This document shows positions 15,813 to 24,067 of a stretch of DNA of 64,000 nucleotides, piece after piece. Numbering within the stretch: the first letter of the stretch is position 1; each line of letters starts with the position of its first letter. The translations under genes were made by a program, and so were the position numbers. The notes below the pieces were generated by a model that made no database searches, had not been told where the DNA came from, and saw only the letters and a list, made by a program, of their open reading frames with translations. The stretch is taken from the NCBI RefSeq assembly GCF_003244875.1, contig NZ_LXXZ01000028.1:19181-83180 (forward strand), written 5' to 3'. The stretch comes from Stenotrophomonas sepilia. Lineage in GTDB: Bacteria > Pseudomonadota > Gammaproteobacteria > Xanthomonadales > Xanthomonadaceae.

Positions 15813-16511
15813 TCAGGCCGCCGCGGCCTCAAGCACGTCTTCCAGCCGCACCTCGCCGAGGAAGCCACCGCTGCTGGTAGCCGGCCGCTGTGCTTCGACG
15901 GCGTGGGCGAACTGCACGCCGGCGTCGTCCTGCAGGCGCTCGAACAGCTGCTGCACCCTGGGGAACTCGCGGCGGTCGACCACCTGGTGGTAATCGTTCC
16001 AGCGGGCGATGCCGACGAAGTAGGCGTCGGCGAAGCTGCGCTGCTCGCCCAGCAGCCACGGGCCTGTGCTGAGCATCTGCTCCAGCGCCTGGTGGGCCTG
16101 GCGCACCTTGGTGGTGCCATAGGCACGCAGCGCCTTGCCGTCATCGCCCTCGGCGTGTTCCAGCGCGTGCCAGAGCGGGGCGTAGGCACCGAAGAAGCTG
16201 GTGTTGAGATAGGCCAGCCGGTGGTTGAGGCGGTCGAAGCCGGAGGTGCCCTGTGCGAAGCCCAGCCCCTGCGCGACGCCCTGGGCGGCCAGGTGGTTGA
16301 GGATGGCCAGGCTCTCGCTGAGCAGTTCGCCCTGCGCGGTGCGCAGAGTGGGGGTTTCGCCCAGTGGATTGAGGCGGCGATAGTCTTCGCCCTGCACCTG
16401 GCCGGGCATGTCGATACGGCACAGGTGATACGGCTGGCGCAGCCATTCCAGCGCAACGATGGAGCCGAACGAGCAGCCCGAGGGCACGCCGTAGAAGAGG
16501 ACAGGGGTCAT
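15813..16511 (-). CDS. Glutathione S-transferase family protein
   Basis: 232 residues. The N-terminal thioredoxin-like part (MTPVLFYGVPSGCSFGSIVALEWL) has the Ser/Cys cluster used for glutathione activation, and NPLGETPTL...SESLAILNHLA carries the cis-Pro and the glutathione gamma-Glu contact (E-S). The C-terminal all-helical domain has the FADAYFVGIARW segment. Substrate unknown. The start at 16511 is chosen by the canonical N-terminus; the open frame further upstream lies in the divergent LysR gene. Its divergent neighbour, a LysR regulator 115 bases away, probably controls it. Confidence 0.88.
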   Translation of the reverse strand: MTPVLFYGVPSGCSFGSIVALEWLRQPYHLCRIDMPGQVQGEDYRRLNPLGETPTLRTAQGELLSESLAILNHLAAQGVAQGLGFAQGTSGFDRLNHRLAYLNTSFFGAYAPLWHALEHAEGDDGKALRAYGTTKVRQAHQALEQMLSTGPWLLGEQRSFADAYFVGIARWNDYHQVVDRREFPRVQQLFERLQDDAGVQFAHAVEAQRPATSSGGFLGEVRLEDVLEAAAA

Positions 16512-16626
16512 GGCAGGTTTCCGGTTCAAGCCGCGATGCGGCGGGTGAGGAAAGCGTGCCTGCGTGGACATTGCCCCGGAAGCGGTTCGAATGGCATCCT
16601 GAAGTCCATACCTGTGGACGTTGCGC

Positions 16627-17556
16627 ATGCTCAACCTCAACGATCTGGCCCTGTTCGTGGCCGCAGTGGAGCAGGGCGGTTTTGCAGCAGGCGGACGCCA
16701 TCTGGGCCTGCCGCGCTCGACGTTGAGCAAGCGCGTGGCGCTGCTGGAAGAACACCTCGAGGTACGGCTGCTGCAACGCAGTTCGCGGCGCTTCGCGCTG
16801 ACCGAAGTCGGCCAGGCGTTCTTTGATCGCGCACGCGCGGCGTTGTCCGAGGTGGAGTCCGCCGAGGCCATCGTCCGTGACCGCCAGGCCGAACCGAGTG
16901 GCACCGTGCGCATCAGCGCTTCGATTCCGGTGGTGCAGGGCGAGCTCGCCGTGTGCCTGCCCCCGTTGGCCCGCCGCTATCCGCGGCTGCGCATCGAAGT
17001 TGAAGTGAGTGATCGTTTCGTCGACCTGGCGCAGGAAGGCATCGACATTGCCTTGCGCAGCCACTTCGGTCCGCTGCCGGATTCCGGTCTGGTGCAGCGC
17101 TCGCTGAGTAGAGAACGCATCGTGCTGGTGGCGTCGCCTGGCTATCTGGCAGGCGCGCCAGCAGTGGATACGCCCGAGCAGCTAAGCGCGCATGCCGGCC
17201 TGCTGACGGCGCGCCACGCAACGCGCTGGACACTGCACGGCACCGACGCCCGCACCGTGCAGGTGGAACCGCAGGTGGCGCTGGTCGGCAATGAGTCGCA
17301 GCTTCTGGTCGCGGCGGCCGAAGCGGGCCTTGGCATCACGGTGTTGCCGCACAGCCTGTGTGCCGCAGCGATTGCGGCCGGCCGCCTGCAGCAGGTCCTG
17401 CCGGCGTGGCATGCCGGCGAAGTGACCACCAGCGTGCTGCTGCCGCATCGTCGTGGACAGTTGCCGGGCGTGCGCGCGGTGGTGGATGCGCTGGTCGCGC
17501 ATTACCAGCTCAACGCAGCGCCAGCGCCCAGGGAGAAAGGCGACGGAGGGGATTAA
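16627..17556 (+). CDS. LysR-family regulator divergent from the GST gene
   Basis: 309 residues. The N-terminal winged helix reads LNDLALFVAAVEQGGFAAGGRHLGLPRSTLSKRVALLEEHL, then a periplasmic-binding-like effector domain. It lies back to back with the GST gene, the usual LysR arrangement with a target, so it likely controls that gene. Oddity: the last codons and the TAA stop are inside the left arm of a 19-base inverted repeat (17543-17561). The C-terminal residues GDGGD are therefore repeat-encoded, which suggests the repeat replaced the original end of the gene. Confidence 0.88.
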   Translation: MLNLNDLALFVAAVEQGGFAAGGRHLGLPRSTLSKRVALLEEHLEVRLLQRSSRRFALTEVGQAFFDRARAALSEVESAEAIVRDRQAEPSGTVRISASIPVVQGELAVCLPPLARRYPRLRIEVEVSDRFVDLAQEGIDIALRSHFGPLPDSGLVQRSLSRERIVLVASPGYLAGAPAVDTPEQLSAHAGLLTARHATRWTLHGTDARTVQVEPQVALVGNESQLLVAAAEAGLGITVLPHSLCAAAIAAGRLQQVLPAWHAGEVTTSVLLPHRRGQLPGVRAVVDALVAHYQLNAAPAPREKGDGGD

Positions 17557-17609
17557 GTCGTTTCGGGCACAGTAGGGCCGATTACGACTTAATCCCCTCC
17601 GTCCCCTTT
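17543..17609. terminator. 19-base inverted repeat between two convergent LysR genes
   Basis: The arms ACGGAGGGGATTAAGTCGT (17543-17561) and its exact complement (17584-17602) enclose a 22-base loop, and CCCCTTTTT follows on the right. A related single copy of the ACGACTT...CCCCTCCGTCCCC tract occurs at 26002-26025. It probably acts as a terminator for both genes; it also belongs to a dispersed repeat family. Confidence 0.65.
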
Positions 17610-18506
17610 TTATGAGGCGTTCTGGAACAGGTTCGCGACGGCATAGTCGATGAACACCCGCAGGCGTGCACTGGGATGGCGCCCACCGGGCCATAGCAGC
17701 GAGAACTGGCCCTGGCGCGTAGGTAGTGTGGGCAACACCTGTTGCAGGCGGCCGTCGGCCAGCGCGTCGGCGGCGAGGAAGTCGGGCATCCAGGCCAGGC
17801 CCATGCAACCGATCGCAGCGGCCAGCACGGCTTCCATGTTGTTGCAGGTCATCGCCGTGGAAAGGCGCGCCCCGGCGTCGCCTTCGATGCCCGGCAGCTG
17901 CCACGGATGCAGTTTTCCGGTGGTGGGGTAACGGAAGCGCAGCGCGGTGTGCAGGCGCAGGTCGCCTACATCGCCGGGAATGCCGTGCGCCTTCAGATAC
18001 CCCGGTGCCGCACAGAGGATGAAACGAAAGTCGCCCAGTCGCCGTGCGGTCAGGCTGGAATCGGCCAGCTCGCCGCTGCGTATCACCGCGTCCAGCCCTT
18101 CGCTGACCACATCGACGATGCGGTCATTGAACTCCAGTTCCAATTGCACCTGCGGATAGCGTTGCTGGAAGCCGGGCAACACCGGCAGCAGGAAGCGGTA
18201 GCCGATGGTGGGCAGGCCGATGCGCAGCAGCCCACTTGGAGCGTGCTGTCGTTGCGCCAGGTCCGCCTGCGCTTCGGAAAGTTCATCCAGTGCGCGGCGG
18301 CAGCGCTGCAGCAGCAGTTCGCCTTCGTCGGTGAGGTGCACGCGGCGGGTGGTGCGCTGGAACAAACGGGTGCCCAGGTTCTGTTCAAGGCGGGCGATGC
18401 GCTTGCCTACCGCCGAGGCGGACAGGCCGAGTACGCGGGCGGCGCCGACGATGCTGCCCGCCTCTGCGGTTCGGACGAAGGCGAGCAGAGCAGAGATGGA
18501 GTCCAT
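17610..18506 (-). CDS. LysR-family regulator divergent from an MFS pump
   Basis: 298 residues from the ATG at 18506. The winged helix reads SISALLAFVRTAEAGSIVGAARVLGLSASAVGKRIARLEQ, followed by the effector-binding domain. Longer starts exist, but the extra codons fall into a perfect palindrome (18516-18540) that is more likely the operator. The gene is divergent from an MFS pump gene at 18614, its probable target. Confidence 0.88.
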   Translation of the reverse strand: MDSISALLAFVRTAEAGSIVGAARVLGLSASAVGKRIARLEQNLGTRLFQRTTRRVHLTDEGELLLQRCRRALDELSEAQADLAQRQHAPSGLLRIGLPTIGYRFLLPVLPGFQQRYPQVQLELEFNDRIVDVVSEGLDAVIRSGELADSSLTARRLGDFRFILCAAPGYLKAHGIPGDVGDLRLHTALRFRYPTTGKLHPWQLPGIEGDAGARLSTAMTCNNMEAVLAAAIGCMGLAWMPDFLAADALADGRLQQVLPTLPTRQGQFSLLWPGGRHPSARLRVFIDYAVANLFQNAS

Positions 18507-18515
18507 GACCGACAT

Positions 18516-18540
18516 GATTGCGGAACATATGGCCGCAATC
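18516..18540. promoter_or_regulatory. Dyad operator between LysR and MFS genes
   Basis: GATTGCGG and CCGCAATC are perfect inverted 8-base arms separated by 9 bases. They sit 9 bases upstream of the LysR start and about 75 bases before the MFS start. LysR regulators bind dyads of this type (T-N11-A class), so this is a candidate shared operator; binding is inference. Confidence 0.5.
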
Positions 18541-18613
18541 AACGTCCATAGAGCCTGTTTTTCAGGAATAACGGCCCGCTCATCATCAATGCCCCTGATG
18601 GAAGGAGGCCCGC

Positions 18614-20131
18614 ATGGCCCCGGATTCGACGTTCCCTGTACCTGCCCAGACGCCGCAACGCTGGACGCTGCTTGCGGTTTGCCTGGCCGCGCTGGCGCTG
18701 CCGTTGTCCTTCACCGCCGGTGCCGTCGCGGTGCCGGTGCTGGCCCGCTCCGCAGTGGCATCGCCCACTGCGCTGGCCTGGGTGACCAACGCCTTCATGC
18801 TCACCTTCGGCAGCCTGCTGCTCGCTGCCGGTGGCCTGGCTGATCGCCATGGCCGACGGCGGATGTTCCTGCTGGGCACGGCCGGCTTCACCGTCGCGAC
18901 GGCCGCTGTATGCCTGGCGCCTACGCTGCTGTGGCTGGATCTTGCGCGCGGCCTGCAGGGCGTGGCCGCCGCCGCAGCGCTGGCCTCGGGCACCGCTGCG
19001 CTGGCGCAGGGCTGGCAGGGACCGAGGCGTGCCCGTGTCTTCGCCCTGCTGGGCACGACATTCGGTGCGGGCTTGGCGCTGGGGCCGCTGCTCGCGGGCC
19101 TGCTGCTGCAGGCGCTGGGCTGGCGCAGCGTGTTCGCTGCGGGCGGTGTGCTGACGTTGGCGGCGTTCGCCCTGGCCGCGCGCGCGTTGCCCGAAAGCCG
19201 GGGCGAGCGCGGACGGCTGGACATCGCCGGCATGCTGGGCTTCAGCCTGATGCTGGCGGCATTGACCCTGGCCCTGCTGTGGCTGGGAGAGTACGGCCTG
19301 CACGCCGGTCGCGTGCAGCTGGCGCTGTTGGCGACGCTGCTGTTGGGCGGCGCGTTCGTCTGTACCGAACGGCTGCATCCTTCCCCGTTGCTGGACCTCT
19401 CACTGTTCTGGCAACCGGCGTTTCTCGGCGTCCAGCTGCTGCCGGTGGCGACCTGCCTGGGCTACGTGGTGCTGCTGGTCGTGTTGCCTCTGCAACTGCT
19501 GGGCGTGCATGGCCAGAGCACGACGCTGGTGGGACTGCAGATGCTGGCGCTGTCCGCGCCGATGCTGATGCTGCCGATGCTGGCCGCGCGTTGGGCGGAG
19601 CGCGTTGGAAGCGCACGGCTGTGCACGCTGGGGCTGCTGGTGTGCGCCTCTGGCCTGTACCTGCTGTCGCGCCATGCGACGCATCCGTCGCCCTCGCAGT
19701 GGGTGCCGTTGCTGATGTGGGTCGGTGCAGGCACGGCCTTGCCGTGGGGGCTGATGGATGGGCTGTCGGTGAGCGTGGTGCCTGTACAGCGTGCGGGCAT
19801 GGCCGCCGGCATCTTCGGAACCGTGCGGGTAGCAGGCGAAGGTATCGCCCTGGCCGCAGTGACGGCGCTGCTGGCGATGGTGGTCGACCAGCAGCTGCAT
19901 GGGGCATCGCCCGCGTCGTTGGCGCGTGCCGGTGCCTATCTGGCGAGCGGGTCCCGCGACCAGGCGGCGGCACTGCTGCCGGCGATGAGCGCTGAGCAGC
20001 TGCAGCAGGTCAGCGCCAAGGCGCTGGCAACACTGCTGCGTGTACTGGCGCTGCTGACGGCTGTGTGTGCTGTGTTGTTGCACCTGTTGCTGCGGAAACG
20101 CAAAGGCATGTTGGCCGAGCATACGGCGTAG
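18614..20131 (+). CDS. MFS drug transporter of the 14-helix type
   Basis: 505 residues with about 14 hydrophobic segments, the size of the EmrB/QacA-like drug:H+ antiporters. It has the A motif LLLAAGGLADRHGRRRMF after helix 2 and a C-like motif in ALGPLLAGLLLQALGW. It probably exports a hydrophobic compound; the substrate is unknown. It is divergent from the LysR gene with a perfect dyad between them, so it is likely inducible. Confidence 0.88.
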   Translation: MAPDSTFPVPAQTPQRWTLLAVCLAALALPLSFTAGAVAVPVLARSAVASPTALAWVTNAFMLTFGSLLLAAGGLADRHGRRRMFLLGTAGFTVATAAVCLAPTLLWLDLARGLQGVAAAAALASGTAALAQGWQGPRRARVFALLGTTFGAGLALGPLLAGLLLQALGWRSVFAAGGVLTLAAFALAARALPESRGERGRLDIAGMLGFSLMLAALTLALLWLGEYGLHAGRVQLALLATLLLGGAFVCTERLHPSPLLDLSLFWQPAFLGVQLLPVATCLGYVVLLVVLPLQLLGVHGQSTTLVGLQMLALSAPMLMLPMLAARWAERVGSARLCTLGLLVCASGLYLLSRHATHPSPSQWVPLLMWVGAGTALPWGLMDGLSVSVVPVQRAGMAAGIFGTVRVAGEGIALAAVTALLAMVVDQQLHGASPASLARAGAYLASGSRDQAAALLPAMSAEQLQQVSAKALATLLRVLALLTAVCAVLLHLLLRKRKGMLAEHTA

Positions 20132-20239
20132 CAGGCTCATCGCCCCCTCCGCCGTCATCCCGTTGTCGTCTTCCGCTCACACCGCCCATGCCCACCCAGG
20201 TCTAATGTCGATCGTCCCCGTCCCCCACGGAGACCCGCC

Positions 20240-20413
20240 ATGTGGCTGCTCGACCATCTCTGGCCCAGCCGTCGACCGCTTCCTCCCCCAGTCGCGGATG
20301 CGCCGCAGGCGCCGCCACGCCGGCCTTGGCTGAAACGACCCGCGCGGGCGGGGCGCAGCGGCATGGCGCCCTGGCAGAAGATCGCCACGCCGCCGCGGCG
20401 CACGCGCCACTAG
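20240..20413 (+). CDS. Possible small Pro/Arg-rich protein, 57 aa
   Basis: An ATG with GGAGA just upstream opens a 57-codon frame beginning MWLLDHLWPSRRPLPPP and rich in Pro and Arg. It ends four bases into the tail of the convergent GFA gene. The composition could also arise from high GC alone, so it is only plausible. No family recognised. Confidence 0.35.
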   Translation: MWLLDHLWPSRRPLPPPVADAPQAPPRRPWLKRPARAGRSGMAPWQKIATPPRRTRH

Positions 20414-20814
20414 TCGCTGCGGTCTGACGGGTGATTGATCCCGTCGCTGACCGGAATGACCCCCAGCGCGAACGGGTCGATGCCTTCCAGGCAGGCCACG
20501 TTGTAGCCGTACTCGTCCGGGTTGGAGCGGCGCCGGTGATGGGTGTAGATGCCGCACACGCCGCAGAAGTAGTGCTCCGCCACATGGGTGTTGAACTGGT
20601 ACTTCTGCAGGTGATGCTGCCCGCGCACCACCTGCAGGCCCTGACGGGGGACGCTGGCGGCGATGGCGCCACGGCGGCGGCACATCGAGCAGTCGCAGCG
20701 GCGGGGATCGACGATCCCGTCCGGCAGGTCCAGCAGCAGCTCGACCGTGCCGCAGTGACAGGTTGCGCGGTGCCGGGGTTGGACCGGAACGCCGGCCACG
20801 GAAGTGATGCCCAT
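20410..20814 (-). CDS. GFA-family (CENP-V/GFA) zinc protein
   Basis: 134 residues. The Cys pattern of the GFA fold is present: CHC near residue 19, CDCSMC, and YFCGVCGIYTHH for the second zinc. Relatives of glutathione-dependent formaldehyde-activating enzyme have this set, but most, including this one, have an unproven activity. The start at 20814 has AGGAG at a proper distance on the minus strand. A longer frame upstream lacks such a site. Confidence 0.85.
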   Translation of the reverse strand: MGITSVAGVPVQPRHRATCHCGTVELLLDLPDGIVDPRRCDCSMCRRRGAIAASVPRQGLQVVRGQHHLQKYQFNTHVAEHYFCGVCGIYTHHRRRSNPDEYGYNVACLEGIDPFALGVIPVSDGINHPSDRSD

Positions 20815-20942
20815 CGTTGCTCCTGTGTGATTCATCTGGCCGCGGGGCCGCCGCAGACGGTGCGCCGGCGTGCCTGAACGGGCCGTAGATGCCACGGTGA
20901 ACCCGCTTGTGGCTAACTATGCGGCTTCGGGACCGCGACAGG

Positions 20943-21959
20943 ATGCCAGTGAGAGCCGCAGGACGTTGGATGACAGGAAGTGCCATGGCGCTGGCAGCGT
21001 TGTGGGTGACCGGGCTGCTGGCTTACCAGATGCCCGGGCCGGGCTGGCTGGCGAACGGTATTGCCGTGCTGTGGCTGCTGGCTGCGCTGTGGGCCTCGTG
21101 GCGGGTCGCGCGTGGCCGCAGCAGCCGTCGCCTGGGCCTGGCGTTCGGCGCTTCGCTGGCGCTGGCTGGCCTCTGGTGGCTGCTGCTGACCCCGCGCCAG
21201 GACCGCGTATGGGCCGACGACGTGGCCCAGCGCCTGCATGTGGTGTCCTTCGACGGGCGCCACGTGGTGTTCGACAGCGTGCGTGATTTCACCTGGCGCA
21301 GCGAAACCGACTACGACGCGCACTGGGTGCGCCGCGCGTACGATCTTGACCAGCTGCGCTCGGCCGACCTGGTGCTGTCGTACTGGATGGGCCCGGCGAT
21401 CGCCCACACCCTCATCTCGTTTGGCTTCGAGGATGGGCGCCAAGTGGTGTTCTCGCTGGAGATCCGCAAGGAGCGCGGCGAATCGTTCTCGGCACTGGGC
21501 GGCTTCTTCCGCAGGTTCGAGATGACCCTGGTGGCCGCGGAGGAAACCGACATCATCCGCACCCGCACCAATGCGCGCGGTGAGGACGTCTACCTGTACC
21601 GCCTGCATGGCATGGACCGCGCGCAGTTGAAGGAGCTGTTTGCCGCGTACATCGCACAGGCACGCGAACTGGATGCCAAGCCGGGCTTCTACAACACGCT
21701 CACCAGCAACTGCACCACCATCGTCTTCGACCTGGCCCGCCATATCGCGCCGCGCCTGCCGCTGGACTACCGCCTGCTGCTGTCCGGGTACCTGGCCGAG
21801 TACGCACAGGAAGTGGGTGCGTTGACCCCGGGTGTGCCGTACGCCGAGCTGCACGACAAGGGCCGCATCACCCAGCGTGCGTTGGACCTGGGCAGCGGCA
21901 AACACTTCTCCACCGTGATCCGCCAGGGCGTGCCTGGCACCGAGCAGGACCCGCAGTAA
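20943..21959 (+). CDS. DUF4105 membrane-associated protein
   Basis: About 338 residues; several possible starts lie between 20907 and 20985. Two N-terminal membrane helices are followed by an extracytoplasmic domain with a VFDSVRDFTWRSETDYDAHW segment and the family's TSNCTTIVFDLARHI motif, whose Cys (with an upstream His) suggests a permuted cysteine-hydrolase fold. Its exact activity is not known. The stop overlaps the start of the lipase lipoprotein gene (TAATG), so the two are translationally coupled and probably work together in the envelope. Confidence 0.8.
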   Translation: MPVRAAGRWMTGSAMALAALWVTGLLAYQMPGPGWLANGIAVLWLLAALWASWRVARGRSSRRLGLAFGASLALAGLWWLLLTPRQDRVWADDVAQRLHVVSFDGRHVVFDSVRDFTWRSETDYDAHWVRRAYDLDQLRSADLVLSYWMGPAIAHTLISFGFEDGRQVVFSLEIRKERGESFSALGGFFRRFEMTLVAAEETDIIRTRTNARGEDVYLYRLHGMDRAQLKELFAAYIAQARELDAKPGFYNTLTSNCTTIVFDLARHIAPRLPLDYRLLLSGYLAEYAQEVGALTPGVPYAELHDKGRITQRALDLGSGKHFSTVIRQGVPGTEQDPQ

Positions 21960-23980
21960 TGACTCGACTCCTCCTGATCCGCTGGCAGCGTGCGCTGCCG
22001 GTGTTGTTCGCCGCCTTCCTGCTGCTGGGCAGCAGCGGTTGCGCGATGGTCACCGTCAAGCAGGTCAAATCCAGCGATTCGCTGGTCAACAAGCGTGCCG
22101 ACGTGCTCAATACCGGCAAGCTCAGCCCCGCCGCGCGCGAGACGCTCAGCGCGGCAGGCCTGGACGAATCGCAGTGCGAGAAGGACTTCCTGGTCTGCCG
22201 CAGCACGCTGCTGATGACCGACGATCTCAATGTCGAGCAGCGGCTGTCGGCGCTGTCCGAACTGTGGGTGAAGGCCGCGCTGGCGCTGACGCCGAAGAAG
22301 ACCGCAGCCGGTGATCCGCCGATGAGCGACGCAGCGCTGGACGCCTGGCTGGAAGCCGCGCGCTACGCCTATGCCTACCTGTTCTACAGCGGCCGATCGC
22401 CGTCCGACCGTGCCTTCGAGGACCGGCAGACACAGGTGCGCGACTACTACAACTACGCCGCCGAGAAGGCAGCGGTGGTGCTGTTCGTCCGCGCGCGCGC
22501 CGCTGCGTTGGCTGGCGAGGACTACACGAAGCCGATCGCGGTTGGCAGCTGGTCGCTGGCCTCCAACTACCAGCAGCTGAACCTGAAGAGCATTCCCGCA
22601 CAGCTGGTGCCGGCCGGCACGGTCAGCTTCGTCGGGCTGCGCAGTACTTATCGCCGTGATGGCTTCGGTGCCGAGCTGGTGATGGTGATGGACCCGCCGA
22701 AGCTGGTCGCACCGGTGATCGCGCCTGAGGGCCCGAAGGCCGAGACACCGCAGGATGACGAAGAGGGCGCACGCCGTGGCCGTCGCCACCGGCATGACGA
22801 TTCGGTGCCCGAGTTCAGCGAGATGTCCTCGATCAACGTCACCGCGTTGCTGCGTTTCGAAGGCAGCAGCCTGGACGATGTGATGCGGACGCGCCGGGTT
22901 GAACTGGATGCCTATTCGCCGGAAGCCACCGAGCGCATCACCCTGCACGGCGAGCAGGTGCCGCTGGCCGGCAATTTCACCGCAGCCTACGGCCTGTGGC
23001 TTGCCCAGAGCGGCTTCGCCCGGCAGTCACTGCGCACCCTGTTCGGCATGAGCGAGGGCATCGGCGAGCCACACATCTACCTGATGCAACCGTGGGACCC
23101 GAACCGCCGCATCATCTTCATGCTGCACGGCCTGGCCAGCAGCCCGGAAGCCTGGGTGAACCTGGCCAACGAGATCATGGGCGACCCCGAGCTGCGCCAG
23201 CAGTTCCAGGTGTGGCAGGTCTATTACCCGACCAACGCACCGATCGCGCTGAACCGCTACGAGATCGCCAACGCGTTCAACGACACGCTGAAGCACTTCG
23301 ATCCCAATGGCAGCACTCGTGCATCGAAGGATATGGTCTACATCGGCCACAGCATGGGCGGCGTGCTCGCGCGGCTGCTGGTGAGCGATTCCGGTGACGT
23401 GCTGTGGAACGACCTGCTGGCCAACTATGACCTGAAGGGCGAGCGTCTGAAGCGCGTGCAGAACAAGCTGGGGCCGTTGCTGCATTTCAAGGCACAGCCG
23501 AACGTGGAGCGTGCGATCTTCATCGCCGCTCCCCACCAGGGCACGGACATCGCCGGCAACAAGGTCGGGCGCCTGCTGGGCCGGCTGGTGCGCCTGCCGC
23601 TGACCATTCTCGGCAAGTTCGAGGACGTGTTCATGGCGCTGGCGCAGGCCGAGCAGCAGGTCGATGGCACGGCCAAGCCGAAGATTCCCAACAGCATCGA
23701 CAACCTCAAGGCCAGCGATCCGTTCGTCAAGGCCGCAGCGCAGCTGCCGATCGAAGCGGGACTGAAGTACCACTCGATCATCGCCCAGCGCAAGCCGGAG
23801 CTGCCGGTGGACAAGTCCGATGACGGACTGGTGCCGTACTGGAGTGCGCACCTGCCGGGTGCACAGTCGGAGAAGGTGATCATTTCCGGCCACAGCGTGC
23901 AGGAGACCCCGCAAGCGGTGCTGGAAGTGCGGCGCATCCTGCACCGGGATATCGATGACGTGGGGACGGGGACCCGGTAG
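21959..23980 (+). CDS. Envelope lipoprotein with alpha/beta-hydrolase (lipase-like) domain
   Basis: 673 residues. A lipoprotein signal ends in LLGSSGC. Residues about 60-330 are a domain of no known function. From about residue 390 an alpha/beta hydrolase follows with HGLASSPEAW (oxyanion region), the nucleophile elbow GHSMGG (Ser near residue 465), AAPHQGTD, an acidic residue in KSDDGLVPYWS and a His in GHSVQETP near the end. Substrate unknown; lipid or ester turnover in the envelope is likely. The TAG stop is part of the GTAG end of a REP element, as with pabB. Confidence 0.85.
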   Translation: MTRLLLIRWQRALPVLFAAFLLLGSSGCAMVTVKQVKSSDSLVNKRADVLNTGKLSPAARETLSAAGLDESQCEKDFLVCRSTLLMTDDLNVEQRLSALSELWVKAALALTPKKTAAGDPPMSDAALDAWLEAARYAYAYLFYSGRSPSDRAFEDRQTQVRDYYNYAAEKAAVVLFVRARAAALAGEDYTKPIAVGSWSLASNYQQLNLKSIPAQLVPAGTVSFVGLRSTYRRDGFGAELVMVMDPPKLVAPVIAPEGPKAETPQDDEEGARRGRRHRHDDSVPEFSEMSSINVTALLRFEGSSLDDVMRTRRVELDAYSPEATERITLHGEQVPLAGNFTAAYGLWLAQSGFARQSLRTLFGMSEGIGEPHIYLMQPWDPNRRIIFMLHGLASSPEAWVNLANEIMGDPELRQQFQVWQVYYPTNAPIALNRYEIANAFNDTLKHFDPNGSTRASKDMVYIGHSMGGVLARLLVSDSGDVLWNDLLANYDLKGERLKRVQNKLGPLLHFKAQPNVERAIFIAAPHQGTDIAGNKVGRLLGRLVRLPLTILGKFEDVFMALAQAEQQVDGTAKPKIPNSIDNLKASDPFVKAAAQLPIEAGLKYHSIIAQRKPELPVDKSDDGLVPYWSAHLPGAQSEKVIISGHSVQETPQAVLEVRRILHRDIDDVGTGTR

Positions 23981-24050
23981 TGCCGGCCGCTGGCCGGCAC
24001 TCTCCGCGCACGCGGGAATCCCGTGATGGTGCCGGCCAGCGGCCGACACT
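23977..24050. repeat. Two facing REP/SMAG palindromes after the lipase gene
   Basis: 23977-23999 is GTAG followed by TGCCGGCC and GGCCGGCA around GCT. A second, less perfect copy with GTGCCGGCC and GGCCGACAC lies near 24029-24049 in the other orientation. The GTAG of the first holds the TAG stop codon of the lipase gene. Confidence 0.75.
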
Positions 24051-24067
24051 GCCGAAACCGGGCGACG

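Noticed and set aside
15813..16913. Longer form of the GST gene starting at 16913
   Set aside because: The extra N-terminal part is antisense to the divergent LysR gene and would destroy the thioredoxin-like N-terminus.
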